Shown here: positions 63,053-64,000 of the stretch, one piece after another | How positions within the stretch are numbered: position 1 is the first letter of the stretch | Layout of the letters: each line of letters starts with the position of its first letter | Assembly: GCA_018268675.1 (NCBI GenBank) | Contig: JAFDWB010000092.1 | Coordinates: 124,001 to 188,000 of the forward strand | Origin: Actinomycetota bacterium | GTDB lineage: Bacteria > Actinomycetota > Thermoleophilia > Solirubrobacterales > 70-9 | Direction: 5' to 3' | Length of the DNA: 64,000 nucleotides | Notes under the pieces: generated by a model | What the model saw: the letters and a program-made list of their open reading frames with translations, nothing else | What the model was told of the DNA's origin: nothing | The model's database searches: none | Program-made: the position numbers and the translations under genes

Positions 63053-64000
63053 CTAGTCGGCGAGGAGCGCCGTGAGGCGCGCGGCCGCCGCGCCGCCGCT
63101 GTCGACCGCCGCCGTGATCCAGCCGCGGAACGCGTGCGACAGGTCGGACCCGGCGAAGAACAGCCGACCCTCGTCCGCGGCCAGGCCCCCGGCGTGCTTG
63201 GAGAGCAGCCCGGCCGGGGCCGCGCACCAAGTGCCTTTTGCGAACGGGTCGGCGACCCAATCGTGGGTGTCGGATTTCGACACGCGGGCGTCGGGGGCGA
63301 ACTGGCGGAGCGCCGCCTCGACCGCCGCCGGGTCGGTGGCGTCGAGGCCCCGCTCGCGGGTCGAGAAGCCGACCACGAGGTCGCCCTCGGCGACCGCGAA
63401 CTGCGCCGTGAAGGTGTCGAGCGGCGTGGCGCGCTCGCCGACGCCCTGCAGCTTCTCCGGCAGGCCCGTGGCCAGCGCCCAGAGCTTCGTCGTCGTCCCC
63501 GACTGGCCGATCGCGGCGCCGGCCCGCTTCGCCGGTGAGAGCCCGGGCCGGAACTCGATGTCGCCCCAGCAGTTGAGCGGCACGGCGATCACCGCGGCGC
63601 GGCCGCGGAAGCGCGCGCCGCCGCGGGCCAGTACCTCGACCCCCTCGGCCGTCTGCGTCACCGCCTCGACCGGCGTGTCGAAGGCGGTGTCGCAGGCGGC
63701 ATCTGCGAGCAGCGCGTCCGCCAGGCTCACCGTCCCGTCGGCGAACACGTGGGAGGGGAAGTGGGCGATCGTCACCGCGCTGCCGTCGAGGCTCGGCACC
63801 CAGGAGAGGAAATGGAGGGCGGAGATGTCGGCCTCCTCGCAGCCGCCGCTGGTGCGGTTCCAGGCGCCGATCAGTTCGCGCAGCTTCACCGGCAGGTCGA
63901 AGGGCTCGAGGTACCGGTCGAGCGGGACGTCGAGGTCGGCGGTGTCCTGCTGGTCGAGCGGGACCTCCGGATCGATGCGGCGCGCGTCCCTGATGATCGG
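63053..64000 (-). CDS. Flavin amine oxidase-like protein (partial, runs off the window)
   Basis: At least 315 residues of an FAD-dependent amine oxidase; the N-terminal FAD-binding part lies beyond the right edge. Visible: GTVSLADALL, VEVLARGGARFRGRAAVIAVPLNCWGDIEF, and the C-terminal FAD motif GRLFFAGSDLSHAFRGWITAAVDSGGAAAARL. The usual GTEW/Y is replaced by AGSDLS. It is the first visible gene of the operon with the SnoaL-like and SDR genes. The frame is open through the last base, so it is not really started at GTG 63889. Confidence 0.9.
   Translation of the reverse strand, partial: PIIRDARRIDPEVPLDQQDTADLDVPLDRYLEPFDLPVKLRELIGAWNRTSGGCEEADISALHFLSWVPSLDGSAVTIAHFPSHVFADGTVSLADALLADAACDTAFDTPVEAVTQTAEGVEVLARGGARFRGRAAVIAVPLNCWGDIEFRPGLSPAKRAGAAIGQSGTTTKLWALATGLPEKLQGVGERATPLDTFTAQFAVAEGDLVVGFSTRERGLDATDPAAVEAALRQFAPDARVSKSDTHDWVADPFAKGTWCAAPAGLLSKHAGGLAADEGRLFFAGSDLSHAFRGWITAAVDSGGAAAARLTALLAD

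Overview
The window reads as a contiguous piece of a high-GC actinobacterial chromosome. The gene order polA-rpsA-coaE-uvrB-uvrA, the block fakA-recG-rsmD-coaD ... rpmF-plsX-acpP-rnc-smc-ftsY-ffh-rpsP-khpA-trmD-rplS-lepB-rnhB-yraN-comM-dprA, and a WhiG/FliA-type sigma factor next to a Xer recombinase all fit Actinobacteria. Two DUF559/AbiEi-like proteins, a WS/DGAT acyltransferase, a shortened SMC and many genes without a Shine-Dalgarno point to a deep lineage such as Thermoleophilia/Solirubrobacterales. That placement is an inference; no rRNA gene is present to test it.

Layout. 1-19.3 kb: DUF559 gene, polA, an FAD reductase (opposite strand), rpsA, coaE, a lytic transglycosylase, an MFS transporter and a small anchored protein in one overlapping run; then a UDP-GlcNAc 2-epimerase with a membrane glycosyltransferase, a DoxX-like protein, uvrB, a CnoX-type thioredoxin, a second DUF559 gene and uvrA. 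19.7-21.9 kb: an MMPL/RND transporter. 22-44.8 kb: lipid, ribosome, secretion and DNA-uptake housekeeping block, with rimM missing between khpA and trmD and DUF177 inverted relative to rpmF. 45.5-53.8 kb: thiD, ilvD, a 5-FTHF cyclo-ligase relative, an L,D-transpeptidase, xerC/D, whiG-like sigma, a zinc-ribbon protein of unknown function, RNase HI and a VOC protein. 54.2-64 kb: MBL/rhodanese protein, tRNA-Gly(GCC), a DoxX-Rieske fusion, a methyltransferase/membrane protein pair, VapBC and YefM/RelE-type toxin-antitoxin pairs, a secreted protein, and an SDR/SnoaL/amine-oxidase operon that runs off the right edge.

Overlaid on this ordinary gene set is dense palindromic structure. (i) Both DUF559 genes start inside the loop of an inverted repeat, and the repeat family at the second one (GAGTTCGCA...TGCGAACTC) recurs at several other places. 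(ii) Four ~110-120 bp elements have perfect 18-21 bp terminal arms that differ between copies but always stay complementary, an inner stem, and conserved internal-loop sequences. (iii) A 33-35 bp palindrome occurs once between recG and rsmD and once in frame inside the WS/DGAT gene. (iv) The rnc-smc spacer can form two mutually exclusive hairpins. These, with an SMC that appears to have no hinge and an RNase III with substituted catalytic acids, are the most unusual parts.

About eighteen genes have a TANNNT-like hexamer 5-8 nt before the start codon and no Shine-Dalgarno, which suggests that leaderless transcription is common here; start codons were chosen with this in mind where several were possible.
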